From the NCBI RefSeq assembly GCF_030269665.1, contig NZ_BSTS01000015.1, positions 102,229-166,228 of the forward strand: a stretch of DNA of 64,000 bases. The letters run 5' to 3'. The notes beneath the pieces are model-generated. The model did no database searches, was not told the DNA's origin, and worked only from the letters and a program-made list of their open reading frames with translations. This document shows, one piece after another, positions 56,663 through 64,000 of this stretch (position 1 is its first letter; each line of letters starts with the position of its first letter). Position numbers and translations under genes: made by a program. The stretch is from Actinomycetospora sp. NBRC 106375. Its GTDB lineage: Bacteria; Actinomycetota; Actinomycetes; Mycobacteriales; Pseudonocardiaceae.

Positions 56663-59377
56663 TCAGTCGCCGTCGCTGATCTCGGGTGCGCCGAACGCCG
56701 CCCACAGCCGGTCGCGGGTCATCGGGAGGCGGTAGGGGCGGACGCCGGTGGCGTCGCGGATCGCGTTGGCCAGGGCCGGGGCGACGGGGTTGTAGGGCGA
56801 CTCGCTCATCGACTTCGCCCCGAACGGGCCGTGGGGGTCCGACGTGTCCGCGAAGAACACCTCGGTGCGCGGCACGTCGGCGTACTGCGGCAGGTGGTAG
56901 TCGCGCAGGACGCGGGTGACGACGCGGCCGGCGTCGTCGAGCCGGATCTCCTCGTAGAGCGCCGTGCCGATCGCCTGCGCGACGCCGCCCTCGACCTGCG
57001 CCCGGCACTGCTGCGGGTTGACGACGACGCCGGCGTCGGCGGCCTGCACCGAGCGCAGGATGCGCACCTCGCCCGAGCGGACGTCCACCGCGACGCGCAC
57101 CGCGTGCACGTTGAACGCCACCGACCGCGGGGTGCCGTCGTGGCGCCCGACCGACGGCTCGCCGCCGACCAGCACCGCGAGCTCCCCCAGGTCCACGCGG
57201 AGACCCGCCGCCGTCACCCCCTCCGCCCCGAGCCGGCACTCACCCACGTCCGCCCCGAGCCGCGCGGCCGCCGCCCGCAGCACCCGCGAAGCGAGACCGG
57301 CCGCCGCCCGCGCCACCGCCGTCCCGGCGACGACGGTGCCCGTCGACCCGAACGCCCCGGTGTCGACGCCGACCGCGTCGGTGTCGCCGGCGACCGCCCG
57401 CACCTGGTCCAGGCGGCACCCCAAGGTCGTCGCCGCGATCTGGGCGTGGGTGGTCGCGCTGCCGTTGCCGAACTCCGCGGTGCCCGTGCGCAGCCGGTAC
57501 GTCCCGTCGGGCGCGAGCGCCAGCGAGGCCTCGGCGTGGTGCCCCCGCGGCGGGATCGTCGCGATCATGGTCGCGGCCGTCCCCGTCCCCACCCGCCAGT
57601 GCTCCCCCGGCGGCGGCGCGTCCCCGTCACGCGCGACCGCGGCCTGCGCGAGGTCGAGGCACTCGATCAGGCCGTCGGACCCGAACTCCAGGTCGTCGGG
57701 GTGCTCCCCCGGGTCGTGCGACGCGACGAACGGCTCGCCCGGCCGCACGACGCAACGGCGGCGCAGCTCGAACGGGTCGAGACCCAGCTCGCGGGCGAGG
57801 TCGTCGAGCGCCGACTCGATCGCGAACTGCACCTGGCCCAGCCCGTACCCGCGGAACGCCCCGGACGGCGGGGTGGTGGTGTAGACGGCCTCGGCGTCGA
57901 CGCGCTTGTTCGCGCACCGGTAGAGCGCCATCGACTCGTGGCAGCCGTGGAACATCACGCCCGGCGAGTGGTTGCCGTAGGCGCCCGCGTCGGACAGGAC
58001 GTCGATCGCCAGCGCCGTCAACGAGCCGTCGGGGCGCGCCGCCGCCGTCACCGCGACGCGCATCGGGTGCCGGGTCGGCGTCGCGGTCAGCGACTCGGTG
58101 CGGGTGAGCTCCCACTGCACCGGCCGCCCGGTGCGCAGGACGGCGAGCCCGACCAGGTCCTCGGTGAGCATCTCCTGCTTCGAGCCGAACCCGCCGCCGA
58201 CCCGGCCGGTGCTCACCCGGACCCGCTCGCGGGGCAGGTCCAGCAGCCGGGCCAGCTCGTCGCGCACCAGGAACGGCACCTGGCTCGACGTGCGCACGAC
58301 CAGCCGCCCGGACGCGTCGAGCTCGCCCCGCGACCCGTGGGTCTCCAGCGACGTGGGGGCCACCCGCCCGGTGTGCCAGGTGCCGGAGACGACGGCGCCG
58401 CCGGCCGCCCGCGCCTCCACCGCGCCCGCGACGACGTCGCCCACCCCGTCGTGCAGCGCGGCGACGACGTTGTGCGCCGCGTCCGCGATCCGGCTCTCCG
58501 GCCCCTTGTCCCCGTGGATCGGCGCCGAGGTCCGGGCCGCCTCGGCGTCCAGCACGGGCGTCAGGACCTCGTAGCGCACCTCCAGGGCGCGCACGCCCTC
58601 CTCGGCCGCCGCGAGGGTCTCCCCGATGACGGCCGCGACCCGCTGACCGTGGAAGCGCACGACGGTGTCGAGCATGCGGGTGTCGTCGGGGTCGTCGAGC
58701 CGGTCGTCGTGGCGCGCGGTCGAGTACAGGACGTCCGGGACGTCGGCGGCCGTCAGGACGGCGAGGACGCCGGGGACGGCGCGGGCCGCCTCCGTGTCGA
58801 CCGCCAGGACCCGCGCGTGCGCGTGCGGGCTGCGCAGCACCGCGAGGTGCGCGAGGTCCGGCGGGGCCGCGACGTCGAAGGTGTACCGCGCGGAGCCGGT
58901 GACGACGTCCTCGGTCGCCGGCGCCCGCACCGACTCGCCGACACGGCCGTCGGGCTTGGTCGTGGTCGCGGCGTCGAGGGCGCTGTCGATCGCGCGGTAG
59001 CCCGTGCAGCGGCAGAGGTTGCCCTGCAGGCCGCGCCGCCGGTCCGCGCCCGGCGCGAGCGTCGCGGCCGTGACGATCATGCCCGGCGTGCAGAAGCCGC
59101 ACTGGAAGCCGGCGGCCTCGGCGAACGCGCGCGCCACGGGGTGCGGCTGGTCCGGGGTGCCGAGCCCCGCGACGGTCGTGACGGCCGCGTCCGCGGCGCG
59201 CACGGCCGGGTAGAGGCACGAGTGCACCGGGGTGCCGTCGACGAGCACCGAGCACGCGCCGCAGTCACCGGCGTCGCAGCCCTTCTTGACCTCGACGTGC
59301 CCGGTCTCGCGCAGCAGCGTGCGCAGGCACTGCCCGGGACGCGGGGCGGCGTCGACCGGCTCGCCGTTGACCTTCAC
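56663..59377 (-). CDS. Molybdopterin-dependent hydroxylase: fused [2Fe-2S] and catalytic subunits (xanthine-dehydrogenase family)
   Basis: 904 residues. The N-terminal 150 residues hold two [2Fe-2S] clusters: CDAGDCGACSVLVDG and HSC for the plant-ferredoxin type, then CGFCTPGM and CRCTGY for the second. The large domain follows (from about 165): RVGGGFGSKQEM, GAFRGYG, and the C-terminal GPFGAKSMSES with the catalytic Glu of xanthine-type hydroxylases. The FAD domain is on a separate protein encoded just upstream. It hydroxylates a purine or other N-heterocycle, probably hypoxanthine or xanthine, given the purine genes around it. GTG at 59,377 overlaps the stop of the FAD gene. Confidence 0.85.
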   Translation of the reverse strand: MKVNGEPVDAAPRPGQCLRTLLRETGHVEVKKGCDAGDCGACSVLVDGTPVHSCLYPAVRAADAAVTTVAGLGTPDQPHPVARAFAEAAGFQCGFCTPGMIVTAATLAPGADRRRGLQGNLCRCTGYRAIDSALDAATTTKPDGRVGESVRAPATEDVVTGSARYTFDVAAPPDLAHLAVLRSPHAHARVLAVDTEAARAVPGVLAVLTAADVPDVLYSTARHDDRLDDPDDTRMLDTVVRFHGQRVAAVIGETLAAAEEGVRALEVRYEVLTPVLDAEAARTSAPIHGDKGPESRIADAAHNVVAALHDGVGDVVAGAVEARAAGGAVVSGTWHTGRVAPTSLETHGSRGELDASGRLVVRTSSQVPFLVRDELARLLDLPRERVRVSTGRVGGGFGSKQEMLTEDLVGLAVLRTGRPVQWELTRTESLTATPTRHPMRVAVTAAARPDGSLTALAIDVLSDAGAYGNHSPGVMFHGCHESMALYRCANKRVDAEAVYTTTPPSGAFRGYGLGQVQFAIESALDDLARELGLDPFELRRRCVVRPGEPFVASHDPGEHPDDLEFGSDGLIECLDLAQAAVARDGDAPPPGEHWRVGTGTAATMIATIPPRGHHAEASLALAPDGTYRLRTGTAEFGNGSATTHAQIAATTLGCRLDQVRAVAGDTDAVGVDTGAFGSTGTVVAGTAVARAAAGLASRVLRAAAARLGADVGECRLGAEGVTAAGLRVDLGELAVLVGGEPSVGRHDGTPRSVAFNVHAVRVAVDVRSGEVRILRSVQAADAGVVVNPQQCRAQVEGGVAQAIGTALYEEIRLDDAGRVVTRVLRDYHLPQYADVPRTEVFFADTSDPHGPFGAKSMSESPYNPVAPALANAIRDATGVRPYRLPMTRDRLWAAFGAPEISDGD

Positions 59378-60189
59378 GTGAGCTCCTCGACGATCTCCCG
59401 CGCGAGGCGCCGGGTCATCGCGCGCCGCCAGGCCGGGGTGCCGTGCGGGTCGTCGAACCAGGGCCCGTCCGCCTCGAGCCCGAGCACGGCGGCGTCGAGC
59501 TCGGCGGTGTCCGGGGCGGCCGGGAACCGCAGCACCGCGGGGCGGGCGCGGGCGGCGGTGACGGCGAGGGTGACCGCGCCGTCACCGTCGATCCGTCCCC
59601 CGAGCAGCGCCGCCGAGCGCCCGAGCGGCGCGAGGGAGGCCTTGCGCAGGGCGGTGCGGGACCGCAGCGCCGACGACGGCAGCTCCACCGCCCGCAGCAC
59701 GTCGCCCGCGGCGAGGAGGGTCCGCCGGTCGCCGACGACCAGGTCGGCGACGGGCAGCCGGGTCTCCCCGCCCGTGGCGGGCCAGACGACGGCGGTCGCG
59801 TCGAGGGTGACCGCGAGCGTGGTCATCGGGCCCGCGGGCAGCGCGAGGGCGATGTTGCCGCCGACCGTGGCCACGTTCCACACCTTGTGCGAGCCGACCA
59901 GCGCCTCGGCGCACCCCTGCACGAGCGGGTGCGGGAGCTGCTCCACCAGCTGCGCGATCGTGGCCGTCGCGGCGACCGTGACTCCCGCGGGCGTCGTGCT
60001 CACCGCCGGCCAGGGCAGCGTCGTGAGGTCGACCAGCGTGCGCAGGTGGGGCTGCGGCACGGAGAAGAGCCAGGTCCCGCCGGCGAGCAGGGCGTCGGTG
60101 GGCGACGCGGCCGGCATCGCCGCGGCGCGGGCCCGCAGCGCCGCGTCGTCGGCGGGGCGCTCGAGGGCCTCGACGGTGAGGAGGTCCAT
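59374..60189 (-). CDS. FAD-binding subunit of molybdopterin hydroxylase (XdhB/CoxM-like)
   Basis: 271 residues. LLAGGTWLFSVPQPHL and VWNVATVGGNIALALPAG are FAD-binding loops of the CoxM/XdhB family, with a C-terminal CO dehydrogenase-flavin-like domain (APLGRSAALLGGRI). It takes electrons from the iron-sulfur clusters of the partner to NAD or another acceptor. ATG at 60,189 follows the deaminase stop (60,198) by 8 bases and its stop overlaps the next gene, so all three are one operon. Confidence 0.85.
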   Translation of the reverse strand: MDLLTVEALERPADDAALRARAAAMPAASPTDALLAGGTWLFSVPQPHLRTLVDLTTLPWPAVSTTPAGVTVAATATIAQLVEQLPHPLVQGCAEALVGSHKVWNVATVGGNIALALPAGPMTTLAVTLDATAVVWPATGGETRLPVADLVVGDRRTLLAAGDVLRAVELPSSALRSRTALRKASLAPLGRSAALLGGRIDGDGAVTLAVTAARARPAVLRFPAAPDTAELDAAVLGLEADGPWFDDPHGTPAWRRAMTRRLAREIVEELT

Positions 60190-60197
60190 GTCGTGAC

Positions 60198-60668
60198 TCA
60201 GTAGGCCACGCGGTCGGACTTCGCCAGCCAGGCCTCGAAAGGATGGGCCCGCGTCGGCAGGTCGAGGGTCTCGACGGGTGTCGCCCACGTGGCGCGGTCG
60301 CGGGCGAACAGCTCGTAGAACTCACGGTCGTCGAACCCGCCGCGCGCCGCGTCGTGGCGGTCGGCGGCGTAGACGACCCGGTCGACGCGCGCCCACAGCG
60401 CGGCGGACACGCACAGCGGGCACGGCTCGCACGACGCGTAGAGCGTGGCGCCCGCGAGGGAGAAGTCGCCGCGGACCCGGCACGCGTCGCGGATCGCGAC
60501 GACCTCCGCGTGCGCGGTCGGGTCGAGGTCGCGGGTGACGCGGTTCTGCCCGCGGGCGAGCACGACCCCGTCGGCGACGACGACCGCGCCGAACGGCCCG
60601 CCGCCCTCGGCGACGTTCGTCGACGCGAGGTCGACCGCGTGGGACAGCCAGGTGGCGTCGTCGCTCAT
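60198..60668 (-). CDS. Nucleoside/guanine deaminase (cytidine-deaminase-like fold)
   Basis: 156 residues. TAHAEVVAIRDAC (His53, catalytic Glu55) and SCEPCPLCVSA (Cys83, Cys86) form the zinc site of the CDA fold; PFGAVVV precedes. A conserved GGFDDREFYEL near the C-terminus resembles that of bacillary guanine deaminase GuaD. It most likely converts guanine to xanthine, which the molybdopterin hydroxylase encoded downstream would oxidise to urate. ATG at 60,668. It is first in the operon and divergent from a purine permease gene. Confidence 0.85.
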   Translation of the reverse strand: MSDDATWLSHAVDLASTNVAEGGGPFGAVVVADGVVLARGQNRVTRDLDPTAHAEVVAIRDACRVRGDFSLAGATLYASCEPCPLCVSAALWARVDRVVYAADRHDAARGGFDDREFYELFARDRATWATPVETLDLPTRAHPFEAWLAKSDRVAY

Positions 60669-60902
60669 GGGCACGCCTCTCGGTGGTGATCGGGAGCGGT
60701 GACGGTCGGCGTGCGCTGGCGACCGGTACCGAACGTAGCCGCCCGCGGCCCCGCCGCGCGCCCGGTTCGTCGTGTTCCTGCGCGCGTGCCCGTCCGCGTC
60801 AAGCAGGCGGCACCACGCGGTTGCGTGGGTGTCACGCCGTCGGGTCACGGTCGGGGGCGATCGACAGCGATCGATTCCGCCCCCGCGACCGGGAGGGTGA
60901 CC
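60669..60902. promoter_or_regulatory. Divergent promoter region with structured leader, deaminase / NCS2 permease
   Basis: 234-base gap. A hairpin at 60,848-60,891 sits directly before the permease ribosome site: CGGTC, GGGGGC and GATCG pair with CGATC, GCCCCC and GACCG around an ACAG loop, with small bulges. The two GCGATCGA direct repeats inside it (10 bases apart) could be a regulator site. GGGAGG at 60,891-60,896 is the ribosome site. Confidence 0.5.
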
Positions 60903-62411
60903 GTGAGCACGACCGAAGCGCCGTCCGAGAAGACCGTCCACCCCGTCGACGAGGTGCTGCCCCTGCCGCGCCTGCTCGTCCTGGGCCTGCAGCACCTGTT
61001 CATCATGTACGCGGGCGCCATCGCGGTGCCGCTGATCGTCGGCCCGGCGGTCGGGCTCGACGAGTCCGACATCGCGATCCTCGTCAGCGCCGACCTGCTG
61101 GTCTGCGGGATCGCCTCGATCATCCAGTCGGTCGGGATCAGCCGGATCCTCGGCGTGCGGCTGCCGGTGGTCGCCGGCGCGACGTTCACCGTGCTCAACC
61201 CGATGATCATCATCGCCAACGCGTACGGCGGGCGGGACGGCCTGCCCTACGTCTACGGCGCGATGATCATCTCGGGCATCTTCGCGCTGCTCATCGCCAA
61301 GCCGTTCTCGATGATCATCCGGTTCTTCCCGCCGCTGGTCACGGGCACCGTCATCGCGATGATCGGCCTGTCGCTGATCGGGGCCAACATCGGGCTGATC
61401 GCGGGCGACACGACGTCGACGTTCACCGCCGAGATCCCCGTGCTGAACGCGCAGGGCCAGCCGTTCCTGGACGCCGACGGCGAGGTCGCGATGATGACCA
61501 ACCCGGACTCCGGGCAGGTCTCGCACATCGTGCTGGCCGCGGTGGTCGTGCTGCTCATCGTCGTGATCGCGCGCTTCTTCCGCGGCTTCATCGGGCAGAC
61601 CTCGGTGCTGCTCGCGATCATCATCGGCACGGTCGTCGCGATCCCGATGGGCCTCGTGGACTTCTCCGACGTCGCGACCAGCGGCTGGTTCGGCATCGCT
61701 GCCCCGTTCCACTTCGGGCCCCCGAAGTTCGCGGCGGCGGCGATCATCTCGATGTGCATCGTCATGCTCGTGACCTATGTCGAGTCGACCGCGGACATGC
61801 TCGCGGTCGGCGAGATGGTCGGACGTGACCTCAGCCCGAACGACCTGGCCCGCGGTCTCGCCGTCGACGGGCTCTCGGCGTTCCTCGCGGGGTTCATGAA
61901 CTCGTTCCCCGACACCGCCTACGCCGAGAACGTCGGCCTGATCTCGATGACGAACGTGCGCAGCCGCTGGGTGGTCACCGTGTGCGGGATCGGGCTGGTG
62001 GTCCTGGGGCTCGTGCCGAAGGTCGGCGCGGTCGTCGCGGCCCTCCCCGGTCCGGTGGTCGGCGGCGCGGCGACGGTGATGTTCGCGATGGTCACCGCGG
62101 TCGGCATCCAGACGCTGCACAAGGTGCGCTTCGGCGGGCCGGACAACCACAACCTGCTGATCATCGCGGTGTCGTTCTCGATCGGCCTGATCCCGACGAT
62201 CCAGCCGGACTTCTACCAGCACTTCCCCGCGGACTTCCAGGTGATCTTCGGATCGAGCATCACCTCGACGGTCATCGTCGTCTTCCTGCTGAACCTGCTG
62301 TTCAACCACTGGCTCCCGCACCTGCCGCGCCGCCAGGGCGCGCTGGAGACGGCCGTCGAGCACGGCGCGGTGACCGGCGCCGGCACGGGCGACCGCTCCG
62401 ACCCCGACTGA
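60903..62411 (+). CDS. NCS2-family nucleobase (xanthine/uric acid) permease
   Basis: 502 residues, about 14 helices. LPRLLVLGLQHLFIMYAGAI and ATFTVLNPM open the first half; the NSFPDTAYAENVGLISMTNV segment carries the ENVGxxxxT substrate motif of NCS2 purine transporters. It imports xanthine or urate by proton symport. GTG at 60,903 follows GGGAGG. It is divergent from the guanine-deaminase/hydroxylase operon and so forms a purine uptake-and-oxidation unit. Its C-terminus is short and unremarkable. Copy 4 of palindromic element A begins 11 bases after its stop. Confidence 0.88.
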   Translation: MSTTEAPSEKTVHPVDEVLPLPRLLVLGLQHLFIMYAGAIAVPLIVGPAVGLDESDIAILVSADLLVCGIASIIQSVGISRILGVRLPVVAGATFTVLNPMIIIANAYGGRDGLPYVYGAMIISGIFALLIAKPFSMIIRFFPPLVTGTVIAMIGLSLIGANIGLIAGDTTSTFTAEIPVLNAQGQPFLDADGEVAMMTNPDSGQVSHIVLAAVVVLLIVVIARFFRGFIGQTSVLLAIIIGTVVAIPMGLVDFSDVATSGWFGIAAPFHFGPPKFAAAAIISMCIVMLVTYVESTADMLAVGEMVGRDLSPNDLARGLAVDGLSAFLAGFMNSFPDTAYAENVGLISMTNVRSRWVVTVCGIGLVVLGLVPKVGAVVAALPGPVVGGAATVMFAMVTAVGIQTLHKVRFGGPDNHNLLIIAVSFSIGLIPTIQPDFYQHFPADFQVIFGSSITSTVIVVFLLNLLFNHWLPHLPRRQGALETAVEHGAVTGAGTGDRSDPD

Positions 62412-62421
62412 GGTCCGGGGT

Positions 62422-62475
62422 GTTCGAGCAATGCGGCTTTCCTGGCACGTGACGCCAGGATCGCCACATGCTCGC
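62422..62475 (+). repeat. Palindromic element A, copy 4
   Basis: TTCGAGCAATGCGGC ... CACATGCTCGC with stem TCCTGGCAC/GACGCCAGGA, followed by CCCGACACGCCGGG, in the 82-base gap between the permease and the convergent amidohydrolase. It could serve as a bidirectional terminator. Confidence 0.9.
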
Positions 62476-62493
62476 CTGCCCGACACGCCGGGC

Positions 62494-63864
62494 TCAGGAG
62501 CGCGCCTGCATCCGCGTCGCCGCGGCGTGGTGCCGGCGGAGGATCTCCTCGGTGTCCGCGTGCACGAGTGCGCCGTCGCGCACCACCGCCCGCCCGGCCA
62601 CGACCGTGTGCCGGGCGGCCGTGGGCCCGCAGCGCAGCCAGGCGGCGACGGGGTCGGCGAGCGCGCCGGAGAACGCGACGCCGGTCTGCGGCCACACGGC
62701 GAGGTCGGCCGCCGCCCCGGGCACCAGCGCGCCGATCTCCCCGTCGCGGCCGAGGCACCGGGCGCCGTCGCGGGTGGCCATCGTCAGTACCTGGCGCGCC
62801 GACATCCCCGTCGGCCCGCCGCGGACCCGGCCGAGCATCAGCGCGTGCCGCGACTCGACCCACAGCGAGGCCATGTCGTTCGACGCCGAACCGTCAACGC
62901 CGAGCCCGACCGGGCTGCCGGCCGCGCGGAGGTCGGTCACCGGGCAGATCCGCGCGTTGCCGAGCACGGAGTTCGACGACGGGCAGTGGGCGACGCCGAC
63001 CCCGGCGGCGCCGAGCCGGGCGATCTCGGCGTCGTCGGGGAAGACGCAGTGCGCGACCCACGACCGGTCGGTGAGCCAGCCGACCTCGTCGAACTGGTCG
63101 ATCGGGCGGCGGCCGAAGGTCTCGAGGCAGTAGGTGTCCTCGTCGGCGTCCTCGGCGAGGTGGGTGTGCAGGCGGACGTCGAGGCGCTCGGCGAGCTCGG
63201 CCGTCGCCGCCATCAGTTCCGGGGTGACGCTGAACGGCGAGCACGGCGCCAGGGCCACCCGGACCATCGCCTCTGGCGACGGGTCGTGGAAGGCGGCGAC
63301 GAGGCGTTCGGAGTCGGCGAGCACCGCGTCGTCGTCCTGCACCACCGAGTCCGGGGGCAGCCCGCCGTCCTTCACCGAGCGGGTCATCGAGCCGCGCGTC
63401 GGGTGGAAGCGCAGCCCGACCTCCCCGGCGGCCCGGATCTCCGCCGCCCACAGGTCGCCGGCGCCACGCGGGGCGACGTAGAGGTGGTCGGTGGACGTCG
63501 TGCACCCCGAGAGCGCGAGCTCGGCGAGCCCGACCCGCGCGGCGAGGTACGCCGCCTCCTCGTCGAGCCCCGCCCAGACCGGGTAGAGGCCGGTGAGCCA
63601 CTCGAAGAGCGTCCCGTCGGTGACCAGGCACCGGGTGAGGTTCTGGTAGAGGTGGTGATGGGTGTTGACCAACCCCGGCGTCACGAGGCAGCCGGACGCG
63701 TCGAGGACGTCGGCGGCGGCGGGCTCGGGTCCGGTGCCGACCTCGGCGACCACGCCGTCGCGCACGGCCACCCAGGCCCCGGCGAGCTCGGTGCCGGCGT
63801 CGTCGCACGTCGCGACGAGCGTCGCGCCCCGGACGAGCAGGTCGACGGGCTGTGCAGCGGTCAT
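62494..63864 (-). CDS. Amidohydrolase, 8-oxoguanine deaminase-like
   Basis: 456 residues, metal-dependent (beta/alpha)8 deaminase. VNTHHHLYQNLTRCL supplies the HxH metal site with the Tyr/Gln pattern of the 8-oxoguanine deaminase/AtzB group; TLFEWLTGLYPVWAGL, RLHTHLAEDADED, VAHCVFPDD and GVDGSASNDMA provide the remaining His, Glu and Asp ligands. It converts 8-oxoguanine or a related purine/triazine to urate-like products with release of ammonia. ATG at 63,864. It converges on the permease and is close to the guanine-deaminase block, supporting a purine role. Confidence 0.83.
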   Translation of the reverse strand: MTAAQPVDLLVRGATLVATCDDAGTELAGAWVAVRDGVVAEVGTGPEPAAADVLDASGCLVTPGLVNTHHHLYQNLTRCLVTDGTLFEWLTGLYPVWAGLDEEAAYLAARVGLAELALSGCTTSTDHLYVAPRGAGDLWAAEIRAAGEVGLRFHPTRGSMTRSVKDGGLPPDSVVQDDDAVLADSERLVAAFHDPSPEAMVRVALAPCSPFSVTPELMAATAELAERLDVRLHTHLAEDADEDTYCLETFGRRPIDQFDEVGWLTDRSWVAHCVFPDDAEIARLGAAGVGVAHCPSSNSVLGNARICPVTDLRAAGSPVGLGVDGSASNDMASLWVESRHALMLGRVRGGPTGMSARQVLTMATRDGARCLGRDGEIGALVPGAAADLAVWPQTGVAFSGALADPVAAWLRCGPTAARHTVVAGRAVVRDGALVHADTEEILRRHHAAATRMQARS

Positions 63865-64000
63865 GATCGGACGCTAGTGCGTTGACCATGAACGTTGACC
63901 GGTTTCGCGACACGCCGTCGTAGGTTCACCGCTGCTGCGCTGGAGCAAGATCTCATTGTCGGTGTCGGCCGCAGGTCGGGACCGGGAGTGGGAGCGCGAT
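63865..64000. promoter_or_regulatory. Upstream region of the amidohydrolase with direct repeats
   Basis: 136 bases to the window end. Two CGTTGACC repeats at 63,880-63,887 and 63,893-63,900 (13 bases apart) could be a regulator site or overlap a -35 (TTGACC) for an outward gene. No ORF is seen. Confidence 0.35.

Noticed and set aside
56552..60196. A plus-strand open frame of 1214 residues
   Set aside because: It is antisense to the molybdopterin hydroxylase and FAD subunit genes, whose motifs (CxxxxC clusters, GGGFGSK, GAKSMSE) are unmistakable. Long open frames on the other strand are expected in sequence this GC-rich.
52497..62475. The four repeats as a CRISPR array
   Set aside because: They are kilobases apart, are palindromes, have no regular spacers and occur in both orientations. 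No cas genes are present in the window.

Overview
This 64 kb window is very GC-rich, uses GTG starts often, and chains many genes through 4-base GTGA or ATGA stop/start overlaps. That is typical of an actinobacterium. The housekeeping order tRNA-Gln, glmU, prs, rplY, pth and then ispE, ksgA, rpfB, tatD, metG follows the well-known mycobacterial arrangement. Together with FO (cofactor F420) genes and RpfB, this suggests the order Pseudonocardiales or a close relative; the genus is inference only.

Region 1 (1-20,435) is an extracellular polysaccharide locus. It runs from the end of a GT4 glycosyltransferase through a Wzz-like chain-length protein with a degenerate kinase domain, a Wzy-like polymerase and a Wzx-like flippase, then two secreted proteins (one unknown, one heparin-lyase-I-like), a GT2 and a GT4 glycosyltransferase, two C-methyltransferases, an RmlC-like epimerase, a sugar dehydratase/epimerase, a PIG-L deacetylase, a glucose-1-phosphate cytidylyltransferase, the initiating polyprenyl-phosphate sugar transferase, and a second, membrane-anchored lyase-like protein. 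The gene set points to a Wzx/Wzy-type polymer carrying a C-methylated, probably CDP-linked, branched sugar.

Region 2 (20,520-38,609) is core chromosome: tRNA-Gln(UUG), a PAP2 phosphatase, a diguanylate cyclase, cell-wall precursor and PRPP synthesis (glmU-prs), L25 and peptidyl-tRNA hydrolase, an intramembrane protease, an ABC-F ATPase, and the minus-strand run metG-tatD-rpfB-ksgA-ispE, followed by upp. Region 3 (38,660-52,000) mixes a haloalkane dehalogenase, two lineage-type unknown proteins (one with a duplicated module, one coiled coil), a D,D-carboxypeptidase, an acyl-CoA synthetase, two Baeyer-Villiger-type monooxygenases, a lipase/esterase, a PucR-type regulator and a BrkB-family membrane protein.

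Region 4 (52,158-64,000) holds a split FO synthase pair and a purine-catabolism block. CofG keeps its radical-SAM cysteines. The CofH-like partner has lost them and carries an in-frame palindromic repeat. The purine block contains a guanine-deaminase-like enzyme, a FAD subunit plus a fused Fe-S/molybdopterin hydroxylase, an NCS2 purine permease and an 8-oxoguanine-deaminase-like amidohydrolase.

The most unusual features are a four-copy family of about 52 bp imperfect palindromes in the last 12 kb, one copy of which lies in frame inside the CofH-like gene; that gene's lack of cluster-binding cysteines; and the uncharacterised polysaccharide locus with its own lyase-like proteins and a kinase-dead-looking Wzz/tyrosine-kinase homologue.
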